From Tethya wilhelma (taxonomy: Eukaryota > Porifera > Demospongiae > Tethyida > Tethyidae), in the NCBI GenBank assembly GCA_964030475.1, contig CAXIPT010000002.1:4691087-4755086 (forward strand): a stretch of DNA of 64,000 nucleotides. The letters are read 5' to 3'. Shown one piece after another: positions 9,524 to 19,479 of the stretch. The notes under the pieces were generated by a model. The model ran no database searches, was not told where the DNA came from, and saw only the letters and a list, made by a program, of their open reading frames with translations. The number at the start of each line of letters is the position of its first letter. Positions within the stretch are counted from its first letter, which is position 1. The position numbers were made by a program, and so were the translations under genes.

Positions 9524-10021
9524 TATTAGGAAAAAAGACATAACAAAGTGCTTAATTTATAGCCTTCTGGACTATAATTCATGTTGCAGCCTGGCTATAT
9601 ACTAGCTCAGTGTTTTATAAAGAAGAGCTTTCGGTTTCACAGTTGGCCCCCGCACACACACACACACATACGACATGCTCCACGATATCACTGCTTTTAT
9701 GTTTCCACCCACCAAATCACGACTTTGAACACACATACAGAAACACCTACACGGCGCTTCACACACACTCTCACACTCACCGACTGATATCTCCCGCTCT
9801 TCGTTCATTGACATGGTTCCTTTTAAAGACACCGTTCAACGTTTCTCGGTCCTGTTTGCTCACTTTTTCTCAAAGCCACTATAAAAAGATTGATGCTCAA
9901 AAACCCACTGATATCACGCTGTTCAGTAGGACGGGAATTTACGGAAGTGCACAGAGCCGAGTCCGCCTACACGGTATGCGGTTGAGACAATCCTATTGTT
10001 GCCCAGTTGGACGAAGCAGTG
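9524..10021. other. Presumed 5' flank of the DNAJC1-like gene
   Basis: Between the contig join at 9523 and the start codon at 10022. It holds short CA runs and no conserved coding segment. An open frame across it (from about 9610) is low complexity and does not match the J-protein frame. It probably contains the promoter and 5' UTR, but no TATA box or other element is clear. Confidence 0.4.
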
Positions 10022-12028
10022 ATGGAAATGAACGTCTCGGGTCTCTTCAGAGTATTGCTCGCCGCTTTCTCCCTACACTTGTGCTTCTGTTGGAGCCAGG
10101 AAGAACTGGACTTGTTCGATTTGGTGGAGGAGATACCAGAAAACTTCTACGACCTCTTACAAGTGGACGAGGTGAGAGCGCCACATGTTTTTAGCGGGAA
10201 AAGAGTGCGTGGGCGGGTTAGCTCCCCGCTAAATGGACTTTTGACCTCATAAAAATGATGGAATTTATTGGAATTTTTGCCCTGTGGTGTCATGAATAAA
10301 TTTCTTCATTAAATAGTGTTAATATGTTCATAGTTATAGGCCACTGTCTAATATAGAATGTCAATAATTAGGTGCTATTGTTAATATGGGCCTGACTACT
10401 TTACATAGTCATTGAATAATTGGTCATAATTGATAAACAGTCGCATAAAATTATAGTTCTTGTTTTGAGATCTATAAATATACGTTCTTGTATATTTTTG
10501 TCTCTTCCTAATTCAAATGTCATGAAACATTTGTCTTTCCTTAACTTCTACTTCCTTTGCTTCCTCGGGAGGTGAATACTAGCTGCTATTGATGTAATGC
10601 TTTGAAGCAACACACACCCTCACACCCTCACACACTCACACACTCACACCCACACACCCACACCCTCACATCCTCACACACTCACACACTCACACCCTCA
10701 TACCCTCACATACTCACACAGTCGGCCAGCACTAGTGAAATCAGACGTTCCTATCGTCAACTGACCCTCCAACTTCATCCTGACAAATCAGATGACCCTG
10801 ATGCAGCTGAGAAGTTTAGACAGGTACCAACAGACTATCATAATATTATACCTAGCTACATAATGTCAGATTAAAAATATCCAAACCAAATGGTGCATGA
10901 AGATTTTTAAAAGTCTTATATTTACAAACAATCCTAAACCTACAGGAACCCTCCCAATGCCTGCTGCTACAGGCAAAATTGGCAAAAGGCTGAGCCACTC
11001 AGCCTTGGTAAACTGTAGTATCTTGGCGTCTTTCCCAGATCTTTCAGTGTTGTTAAATTATATTGAAACCAGATTTTTTTTATAATAAGAATCAAGACTT
11101 TATGGCCTCCGTTCCCTTGCCTTCCTCGTTAAGTAATATTGAAACTACTGTTCCTATAATTAGAGTCAAAATGGGTGGGGTTGCTGCCTTAATTAGTCTC
11201 ATCAATGGTTTGGCCGACAGTGAATGTCCACCTCAAGGAACTGTCCAACTTGTTAGACTTACTTCCCACAATCCTTTGCAAAGAAAGCTTTCAATGTACA
11301 ATGTAGCAATTCAGAAAGAAAAGAAATATTGATACTGATACTGATACTGATGATGATATTGATTTAATATTGATATTGATATTGATTGTATCTTATATCT
11401 AGCTGGTGGCAGTGGCAGAGGTGCTGAGGGACGAAGAGAGAAGAGCTAAGTAAGTAAAGTTATCACTAACGATGATACCAGATTGGTGAAATTTTGTCAA
11501 AAAATGATACTTAAGATTTACCACAGTAATTGACACACAGTTTAGTTAATTCTGATTCGGCTGCATTTCCTCTTTATCTCTCTTTCTTTCCTCCTCTTCC
11601 GTTAAAGCTATGACATCATTCTCCGTGAAGGTCTCCCTGATTGGAGGCAGCCCCTCTATTACTACCGTAGAATGAGGAAGATGGGTCTGTGGGAGCTGGG
11701 CGTCTTCTTGCTGGTCATTCTCACAGTGGCACAGTACATGTTTGGGTGGGCAGTCTACGTGGAGAAATTATTGGTTCTAGTGAGTGCGTGTGAGGCTGTG
11801 AGAACACATGCACACATACACATACCCTCACACCCTCACATCCTCACACCCTAACACCTTCTCATCCTCATACCTTCACACTCTCACACCCTCACACATG
11901 CTCGTAGCAAGAAGTCATTAGTCGAAAACAGAAGAAAGATGATAGGAAATCTTCAAAGAAATCCTCCAGGTCCCATTCCTATTCCAGCCTGGAAGCAGAA
12001 TTGGAATACTGCACACAACAAGCCGATG
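10022..12028 (+). CDS. DNAJC1: DNAJC1-like ER membrane J-protein, 5' part
   Basis: Exons 10022-10171, 10722-10823, 11403-11449, 11608-11779 and 11908-12028 join in phase. The first exon has a signal peptide (LFRVLLAAFSLHLCFCW) and opens the J domain (NFYDLLQVDE). Exons 2 and 3 continue it with SYRQLTLQLHPDKS, including the HPD triad that stimulates Hsp70 ATPase, and AVAEVLRDEERR. Exon 4 has LPDWRQPLYYYRRMRKMG followed by a membrane segment (LGVFLLVILTVAQYMFGWAV). Exon 5 is Lys/Ser-rich and likely cytosolic. This is the DNAJC1/MTJ1 layout, an ER protein presenting BiP through a lumenal J domain. The SANT-domain half of the family is absent because the contig ends at the n at 12186 and TRA2 exons follow. 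The fourth intron end and the ends before exons 2 and 5 carry CACACTCACACC-type tracts. Confidence 0.82.
10850..11400. other. Intron of the DNAJC1-like gene with an open stretch
   Basis: Contains an open + frame at about 11063-11332 (includes VKMGGVAALISLINGLADSE) and a short GATATTGATATT run near 11335-11395. I do not recognise the peptide. It may be a transposon relic, since it lies inside an intron and has no splice context of its own. Confidence 0.3.
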
Positions 12029-12119
12029 GTACGTACGACTAAAATTGTGGTGACAAGAACAGATTGCACCATATGGCAACTACATACACACACACAAGTT
12101 GCCAACATATCGTCACACT

Positions 12120-12120
<1 letters not shown>

Positions 12121-12185
<65 letters not shown>
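12121..12185. repeat. (AC)n microsatellite ending at contig join
   Basis: AC run terminated by the n at 12186. The assembly changes gene (DNAJC1 to TRA2) across this repeat, so the join was probably made on the repeat alone. Confidence 0.93.
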
Positions 12186-12196
12186 NACTTCCTCAG

Positions 12197-12430
12197 GCTA
12201 AGGAGCACTGTAATGGGATAGAGTTGGACGGCCGAAGGATACGAGTGGACTATTCCATCACCAAGAGAGCTCACACCCCCACCCCGGGGGTTTACATGGG
12301 GAAGCCAACTAGACCCTCGTCCGGGGACGATCGGCCCAGTTACTCCTCCTCCTCTTATGATCGTGATGATTATTATGACAGGGGCTACAGTGGTGGGTCC
12401 ATTTGTGCTATGAAACAACACTAGATTTAT

Positions 12431-12468
<38 letters not shown>

Positions 12469-12507
12469 GGCTCTCACTCCTCCAGCCATGGGAGCTACTA
12501 CTATTGA
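12197..12507 (+). CDS. TRA2: Transformer-2 splicing factor, 3' exons (partial)
   Basis: Two exons, 12197-12392 and 12470-12507 (stop TGA). The first encodes the end of the RRM and the conserved linker: [20 protein letters not shown], then [15 protein letters not shown], typical of TRA2A/TRA2B. This is followed by Ser/Asp/Tyr-rich residues ([12 protein letters not shown]). The last exon adds [14 protein letters not shown]2 binds GAA-rich exonic enhancers and promotes exon inclusion in the nucleus. The N-terminal RS domain and most of the RRM are missing because the contig starts at 12187. The splice acceptor CTTCCTCAG lies just after the n. A (CT)n tract forms the 3' end of the last intron. 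No link with the preceding DNAJC1 exons is plausible. Confidence 0.88.
12436..12466 (+). repeat. (CT)n microsatellite at TRA2 acceptor
   Basis: CT run directly before TGTAG of the last TRA2 exon. Confidence 0.93.
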
Positions 12508-12904
12508 TTCTTTGAGCAGTTGTCTCCTGATTCCTTTCAGATCAGCAGCTAGCATCTTCCATGGTTCCCAAAGGCTTCCCTGTTAATGTACTACACATAA
12601 TATCTCACACAATTTTTCATACATTATCCATACACAGTAACTTATGACAGTGTTTGAACTTTTTTTCCAATTTAGATGTACAAATGTATGTATATAGTAT
12701 GCCCTAATGCTGCTGTTACTATGGTTACTACCTTTATTTTTTCTTCTACTCCTCCCCAGTATGAAGTTTGAAGATACATGTGTGTTACTATAGCAACCAG
12801 TGTGAAGTATGTGAATGCTATGAAGAGCTCAAGTACTCACTCGCTCGCTCACTGCTTGTATGAAGAGCGTGAGATGTGAACAGAAAACCAGTTGTAAAAT
12901 GAAG

Positions 12905-13060
12905 CTAGGATAAAATAGAAGTTTGAAGATTACAGCTAGAAGCTTGAAGAAAAAGTTAGAAGTTTGAAGAAAAAGCTAGAAGTTTGAAGATCTAAATGCT
13001 TGAAGATAGAAGTTAGAAGTTTGAATGTAATGAAGAATGAAGTTAGAAAATTCTTCCAAG
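12905..13060. repeat. AGAAGTTTGAAGA short tandem repeats
   Basis: About eight irregular repeats of AGAAGTTTGAAG with AAAAGCTAG spacers, in the 3' flank of TRA2. The stretch 12508-13279 otherwise shows a TRA2 3' UTR and a poly-A run near 13229. Confidence 0.65.
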
Positions 13061-13279
13061 AACGTTTACTTTCAAGAGAAGAGTTGCGTGCATGTGAAGA
13101 TTTCTCCTGTGCCCCAAAGCATGAAGAGACAAACAAAACTTGAATCTCCCCTTTTTTTCATTTGTTAGGCAATTAAGATCTTGAAATTTATCATTGGAAA
13201 CTAGTCATTTTTAAAAATTTAAAGCTTTAAAAAAAAAAAAAAAAAAACTTAAGAAAATTTCTGATTGAGTCAAGATTTG

Positions 13280-16200
13280 CTAGCAAAATGTCAGCCATTG
13301 TTTAGGGTTCTCTGTGATGATAGTGTCAACATTCTCCCGGCTTATCCCTCGGTCCACCATCTTGGGCAGGATGTGGTCCATGATGTGTGCGTAACCATGG
13401 CCACCATATTTCACCTGCAATTAGGAAATTAATTTAATGGGTCTGACCCTGTAATTAAGTCACAATCAATAGTTATAGGAGTTTTATGCAATTGAACTTA
13501 AGATTTTCCTGGGTCCCTTTAATTGGTAAGACCCTGTAATTAGTCACAATCATGATGGATGCCATGGAAACGTACCAGCCGATGTTTAGTGTGAATATCA
13601 TGGGCTATCACTACCCGGTGAGTCATGCCTTGGTCCACTAGTAGCTTGATGAATCCAATCCTTTGAGCGTCACTGGGCATATCCATAGCACGGTTTATCT
13701 AATTAGATAAAATTAATAAACAAAATACAATTTTCTCTGAATAGACAAGTCTAGATGTGTTAGTGTTAGTGAAGACCACCCACCAGAAATATAAGTACTG
13801 TATGACAATTTTTGCTGTAGAACAGCAATGGTTGGTCGTTAGAAGCTGGGACTTGCACCATTGTGATCAGCTCAAAGAGATCTTTCAAATGATATGGTTT
13901 ATTTTGAAAATTGGAAAATGGCCATTTTCATCAAAAATTCCCACTCGACCAAAGGCTATAATCCATGGTTTTAGTGATTTTGGTCAAAATTTAAGTCTGG
14001 CTATAAAGCATATTATTTGAAAGATATCGCTGAGCTGATCGCAGTGGTACCAATACCAGCTTCATACGACCTTCCTAGGCTGAGATACAGCCCAGAATGT
14101 AGAGAGCACTGACTATGATGTAATGATGACACAATACCTGATAATGTGAGCATTCAATACCAAACAAGTCAAACTCCATGAGACATCCCATCTTGGCGAA
14201 AGAGAGGAGCGTCTTCTCGTCGGCAAAGGTCCTGTCGAGGTGTGACATTACGGTCCGAGATAGGTCCACTCCGTGGGATTCTAGAAGGGTTACTATTTCA
14301 AATGGAGCACGCGCATCTCGTCCGGGGTGGATGATTAAAGGGGCACCTAGTATAACGAGTAAATTAGTAAGAATTAAAACCCATATATACTTATTGAAAT
14401 ATTCTCAAAATTTAATGTGAAAAGACAAAAATGCCTCGAAAAATTGTCTTATTTTTAGTAACTAACAACGCTGGTTTGTTACTAAAAATAAGTTCCTTTT
14501 TGGTATATATATCAGCCAAAGTACCTTCACACTAATTGTATCTAGTCACATGATGGTCATGTGATAGTCACCTGACTGTTGTTGAGCCATGGCAGATGCT
14601 TGTAGTGCTCTCTTCTCAGAATCTTGTAAGGGATAAGAACACCCTATCTCTCCAATTAACCCACACCTCACTCCAGTGTCACCAATACCCTCTCTGATCT
14701 CTCGTAACATTGTGTCCGTCATCTGGATAGAATTTAGAGGAGAAAGGGTTAAAATTATTACGCTAGATTTGGTCTATATGCATGTATGTACGTACCTCTT
14801 GGGTGGAGAGATGTTTGGCATATTCAGGAAGGAAAGAGTTAACGTAAAAACCTGTGCCAGTGACAATATGCAATCCAGTTTCACGAGAGATTCTTGGCAG
14901 GCTCTCTGGATGAGTCCTGGAAGGGACAAGAAGAACAAAAATGCATTGCACACAACATACAATAGTATAATTATGTTGCCATGATGTCAGTTGGCATAAG
15001 TTAACCATTTCACCATCACAGTTTCAAAACGTTGTAAAGTGTATATTTTTTTGTGATGTTTAAAGTTGGCATGATAATGCATGACCTCATCATCCAACGA
15101 ACCTCAAATTCTAGCCTGTAGCAATCAAGAATGTACTGAGCTGTGGTCAGCCTAGTTATAATAACCTCTGTTTAGAAATTCGTTGATGCTTGTAGCACTT
15201 GCAATACAGTACGGAATGCTAAGTAGCTTAGTTTCTTGATCAGTGCCAGTCTCCTATATGAGCATGTGCGAGTATTCACATATCACGCAAATCAATAATC
15301 TCTTTCTTCTTTGTCTTTGTCTTTCTAACCTTTTTTTGCCTAGATCTCGCATACATGTTGAACACCAGACAAGCAGAAGAAGTGAGAATTTCTAGCCTGC
15401 TTGCTACCACTCTTGCAGAATGTTCATGATTATACCAGCAATTCAAATTGCCAAACAGCTGCACAGTCTGTTTTCCACCTGCACTCAGTGTCATTATGGA
15501 GAGACTTTTTTGGGAGTCTGGACTTGAGGAAAAAGGCTTTTTAGCTTCTCTAGCTAATTGGATAGCTGGTTTCTTAGTAGCCATAAGCCATTATGCTAAT
15601 AGAAAGTATAGGCTTTTTAGCTTTTCTAGCTAAAGAATATACTTAGATAGCTAGTTTCTTTGTAGCTAAGCCATAGAATAGGCTAGGCCTCTTGTAGAAG
15701 CCTGGAGAAGCTGTTTTCACAATTACGGCGCGGTATTAATTGCATTCCATTTCGCGGATGATTACGTCACTTACGTTGAATCAATTAACTGCATTCCATT
15801 TAGCGTCACGTCTTCCGTCTTCAATGAATCTCATTAAACGAAACCCAACTAACATTTACTGTACGTGAACCAGCACTATAAATAGGGACTCGCAACTATA
15901 TATAGTGAGTGTGTTAGTGAAGCGGGGCTATGGCAGGAGTCAAATACTGCCTAAGGTTCATCACATACATGGTCCGGGGGCCGTGGTGAGTCTCCCCTGA
16001 AATATATGCCTCGCTTACTGCATACTTACATACATTCAGCTCATCAGTTGAGCACATAGTTAAGCCCCCACCTACTCGCAGAACCTATGTCAGTCATAGC
16101 GTCTTAGTGACTGGCATGTAGTGTACGGGGTAGGTGGGGATAAAGGATGAAAGGTACGGTGTAAGCCCTTGATCGTGCAGCGCTAGCACATGTCGTAATG

Positions 16201-19021
16201 ACAAGGTCAAGGCTCCTACTAGAAATCCCCGCTTAACTTTTTTTCCCCCTATAGCTGTTGTATATGACTAGTATATGTCTCAGTCTAGGAAGCCTGGTTG
16301 TATTGAGCAACATTGAAGAGATCTAAGTTTATATACACATTAAGCTTTCTAGTGACTGCAACTGCAAAATTAGATGTTAGGCTTCTTGACTCTAATGCTT
16401 CAAGAGAAGTTCAAGAGAAGTTCAGTTTACAGTTCCCATACTCTACTGAGCTAACACTAGAAGAGGCCCTGAGCTACTAGCCTGCTTGCTGCACTATTGG
16501 CAGAATTTAGAAGGTTCTTGGGTTCTCCAGTGCACTAGTTATAATTTTCTCATTAAAACTACAGTGGAACCTTTTCTCATTAAAACTACTCACTAGTTTT
16601 AACGGGAAAAGGTTCTTGGGTTCTCCACTAGTTTTAGTGGGAAAGGTTCTTGGGTTCTCCACTAGTTTTAGTGAGCAAAATTAGATGTTAGGCCACTTCT
16701 TGACTCTAATGCTTCAGGAGAAGTTCAGTTTACAGTTCCCATACTCTAGCTAACACCAGAAGAGGTCAGAGCTACTAGCCTGCTTGCTGCACTATTGGCA
16801 GAATTTAGAAGGTTCTTGGGTTCTCCACTAGTTTCAAAGTTAGTGGGAAAGGTTCTTGGGTTCTACAGTGCACTAGTTATAATTTTCTCATTAAAACTAC
16901 AGTGGAACCTTTCTCATTAAAACTACTCACTATAGTTTTAACGGGAAAAGGTTCTTGGGTTCTCCACTAGTTTTAGTGGGAAAGGTTCTTGGGTTCTCCA
17001 CTAGTTTTAGTGGGAAAGGTTCTTGGATTCTCCACTATAGACTAAGTTTTAGTGGGAAAGGTTCTTGGGTTCTCCAGTAGTTATAATGGGAATTAAAGGT
17101 TCTTAGGTTCTCCAGTAGTTTTAATGAGAAAAGGTTCTAAGACTTGGGTTCTCCAGTAGTTTTAATGAGAAAAGGTTCTAAGACTTGGGTTCTCCAGTAG
17201 TTTTAATGAAAAAAGGTTCTTGGGTTCTCCACTAGTTTTAATGGGAAACGGTTCTTGGGTTCTCCACTGAGTCTAGTTTTAGTGGGAAAGGTTCTTATAG
17301 TTTTAATGAGAAAAGGTTCTTGGGTTCTCTGGTAGTTTTAATGAGAAAAGGTTAGGTTATATTATATAGTAAGTTTGTAGTGCTGGGGGCCGTGGTGAGT
17401 CTCCCCTGATTGCCTCACTTATTGCATACTTGCATACATTCAGTTGAGCATATAGTTGAGCCCCACCTATTCGCAGAACCTATATCAGTCATAGCGCCTT
17501 TGTGACTGGCATGCCGTGTACGGGGTAGGTGGTATAAAGGAATGGAAGGTACGATGTAAAGGCTTCGACCCCCTTGACCGTGCAGCGCTAGTAGCCTCGT
17601 AAACCAGTCCCTCCCCACTATAAGCATAGCGGGGAGGGACTGGTTTACGAGGCTACAGCGCTAGCACATGTCATAATGACAAGGTCAAGGTTCGTACTGG
17701 AAATCCCCACTCAACATTTTCCCCCCTCCTGTTATATATGACTAGTATATACAGTCATATCTCGGTCTAGGAAGGTCGTATTGAATTGGGGTTGGTACTA
17801 TTGCGATCAGCTTGAAGAGATTTAGTTTTGTATGCACATTATTAAGCTTTCTAGTGAATGCAACTATTTCTATGCCACAGCAAAATTAGATGTTAGGCTT
17901 GTTGGCAAATTATAGGGTTTTCAGTTTCACTAGCTAAAGAATATAGATCTTTTGGATAGCGGGTTTCTTGGTAGCTATAAGCCATTATGCTAATAGAAAG
18001 TATAGGCTTTTAGCTTTTTCTAGCTAAAGAATATATTACTTGGATAGCTAGTTTCTTAGTACCTAGTTTCTTTTGTTGACTCTAATGCTTTTAAGAGAAG
18101 TTTGATGATTGTACACAACTTTCTGTTAGTTTAATAATGTTATTGTAATGCTCAGTGGGTGTGTTGTCTGTATATTCACCTTCCCCCTTTTGCACCGGCC
18201 TCCTGTTGGTGTGTGTACAATGACAATGTGCATGTGCATGTGTACATGTCCACGTTTCATTCCTAACTCCTATACACAGGGACACGAAACAAAAGCACGT
18301 GAGCTATTAGACCAGATTCAAGCAGAAAACATGGTCCCTAAACAGGTACATTGCAGACCAGCCTTTCATATTTGAAGTCTCATACTCATACATAAAGAGC
18401 ACACCATGCATATTACTAACTGTCATTGCTATGTAGTCTCAGCTCAACATGAAGATAGATGCAGCTATTTCTACCGGAGATTACCGTGGTGCCATAGAGA
18501 CATTGAATGAGTTGTGTAACAGGAGTGTGGCGAGCGAAGTGAGCCACACTCCTCGTATATATATATATAAACTACCTCAATCCAACAATGGAAACATCAC
18601 AAACGGTTCCTCCTCCAGCCTGCTTGAAGAGTTTCAGCTCAGATATGGCCTCCTCTTCGCTGTCAATAATCAGATTAGCCTTCACACTGTACCTGAGAGC
18701 CCAAGTAGCAATCAACTTCAGATACTAATACCTATAGCATATCTTTCCCTAAAATAAAAACTGTATATAGCCTAGGTAACCGTTGCCGAATGCAATTGGT
18801 CCATAACCGTTTAATTATTTCCCACAATTGCACTCCAATATGAGGTACGTCAATATACTTACGGAAAGTGTCTAATCTTGCCGAGGTTCTCCATTTGGAA
18901 CTCCAAGTCGTCATAGCAACACGATCCATAAGCTGGTTGTCTTAGGAAGGGACTGCCATTGACAAGAATGTGTTCGTGTGTAAGAGTTGCACCAAGATTA
19001 GCAGGATCAACCGGTCCTAGC

Positions 19022-19057
<36 letters not shown>

Positions 19058-19125
19058 CTAATGATGATGATGATGCATACATTGTTAGATTTACCAGTTA
19101 GCACTTTGCCTTTCAGCTCTGCCAT
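13280..19125 (-). CDS. PTER: Phosphotriesterase-related protein (PTER), complete
   Basis: Eight exons on the minus strand join in phase: 19095-19125, 18863-19022, 18576-18692, 14796-14916, 14572-14722, 14138-14346, 13576-13698, 13280-13414. Start [10 protein letters not shown]; stop TAG at 13280. Motifs in order: [11 protein letters not shown] and TLTHEHILV (metal-binding HxH); the AGGGTVCDV strand; [50 protein letters not shown]; and [11 protein letters not shown] with [10 protein letters not shown] near the end, a C-terminus of the form ENPKQWLTF. These fit the PTER amidohydrolase fold with a binuclear metal site. Family knowledge now links PTER to hydrolysis of N-acetyltaurine; the ligands visible here support an active enzyme. 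The 3.7 kb third intron hosts repeats and opposite-strand exons. Acceptor of exon 2 is preceded by a sense-strand CA tract. Confidence 0.95.
13822..14092. mobile_element. Foldback element family A, copy 3
   Basis: Left end contains GGTTGGTCGTTAGAAGCTGG, right end CTTCATACGACCTTCCTAGG, with mirrored GATCAGCTCAAAGAGATCTT blocks between them. It sits in a PTER intron between the exons at 13576 and 14138. Its left terminus is the inverted match of the right terminus of copy 2. Confidence 0.7.
15876..15985 (+). promoter_or_regulatory. Candidate TATA promoter and short first exon inside a PTER intron
   Basis: CTATAAATAG at 15876-15885 is a strong TATA-box match. An ATG 54 bases downstream opens [14 protein letters not shown] and a GTGAGT donor follows at 15986. 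The peptide start faintly resembles a tetraspanin N-terminus, but no continuing exon in the right phase is found, so this may be a dead promoter-exon piece. Confidence 0.25.
15975..16330. repeat. Diverged direct-repeat block, copy 1
   Basis: Matches 17383-17840 with a few percent to moderate divergence. Both copies begin GGGGGCCGTGGTGAGTCTCC and include GACTGGCATG and CAGCGCTAGCACATGTC. The two blocks bracket the minisatellite at about 16500-17350. Copy 1 lacks the 64-bp foldback element found in copy 2. Confidence 0.8.
16500..17355. repeat. 34-bp minisatellite in PTER intron
   Basis: Imperfect tandem units built on GGTTCTTGGGTTCTCCACTA then GTTTTAGTGGGAAA, with spacers and a partly duplicated higher-order block (16490-16660 resembles 16760-16990). 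The same unit, in the opposite orientation, forms the large array at 23960-26120 inside PSMC5. Confidence 0.88.
17383..17840. repeat. Diverged direct-repeat block, copy 2
   Basis: Second copy of the block at 15975-16330, interrupted at 17592-17655 by a tiny foldback element and ending with a partial family A end (TCTAGGAAGGTCGTATTGAA) near 17774. Confidence 0.8.
17592..17655. mobile_element. 64-bp foldback element with 9-bp target duplication
   Basis: Perfect 25-base terminal inverted repeats: TAGCCTCGTAAACCAGTCCC plus TCCCC, and their complement, around a 14-base centre. It is flanked on both sides by CAGCGCTAG (17583-17591 and 17656-17664). The sister block at about 16180 has a single CAGCGCTAG and no element, so the empty site is visible. 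A 9-base duplication is typical of Mutator-type transposases. Confidence 0.85.
18280..18525 (+). CDS. Two PPR-like exons inside a PTER intron (partial)
   Basis: Exons 18280-18345 and 18437 to about 18525 have good acceptors (TATACACAG, TGCTATGTAG) and a GTACAT donor, and join in phase. The first encodes [20 protein letters not shown], the signature of a pentatricopeptide repeat; the second [20 protein letters not shown], also helical-repeat-like. PPR proteins act mostly in mitochondrial RNA handling. No start codon exon or further exons are seen. The second exon runs into a hairpin (GTGTGGC...GCCACAC, 18525-18549), so its donor is uncertain. It lies antisense to PTER, within 50 bases of PTER exon 3. 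It is either a nested gene remnant or misplaced exons. Confidence 0.45.
19023..19056. repeat. (TG)n microsatellite at PTER exon 2 acceptor
   Basis: On the minus (sense) strand it reads CACACACAG and forms the acceptor of the exon at 18863-19022. Confidence 0.93.
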
Positions 19126-19479
19126 AATTTATGTTTTGATATCTGAGCTTAAATTGCTGATTCAGCAGAAACGTCACAAATCGTGTAGGGAAAGCCTGGA
19201 AAGGGTTAAAATTTAAATTTGAAATTATGTAGTGGGTGCACGTTGTTGAATGTTGAAGACCCTTTGTTTGCTATCTTATGTCAGTCACTCTACTCTCAGG
19301 TCGCTGTGTAAACATCCAGACAAACTCTCTCTCTCTCTCTGTGCGTGAGTGTGTGCGTGTCTGTGTGTGTATTGCAAGTAAGTCAGTCTAGCAATTTATT
19401 TGAAGATGAATAAATATATAATCTGTGTAATTTTATATTTTTGTTCACTAGCTGCAAGCTCTCAAGTTGCTCTGTCAAG

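Noticed and set aside
9610..10194. A 194-codon + frame upstream of the DNAJC1 start
   Set aside because: Starts in CA-repeat sequence, shows no domain, and overlaps the signal-peptide exon in a different frame.
10022..12507. Single DNAJC1-TRA2 fusion gene
   Set aside because: Unrelated proteins meeting at a contig join inside a microsatellite; a real fusion is unlikely.
14774..15008. Extra minus-strand frame extending PTER exon 4 upstream
   Set aside because: The CTTCCAG acceptor at 14917 and phase with the previous exon define the exon start; upstream codons are intron.
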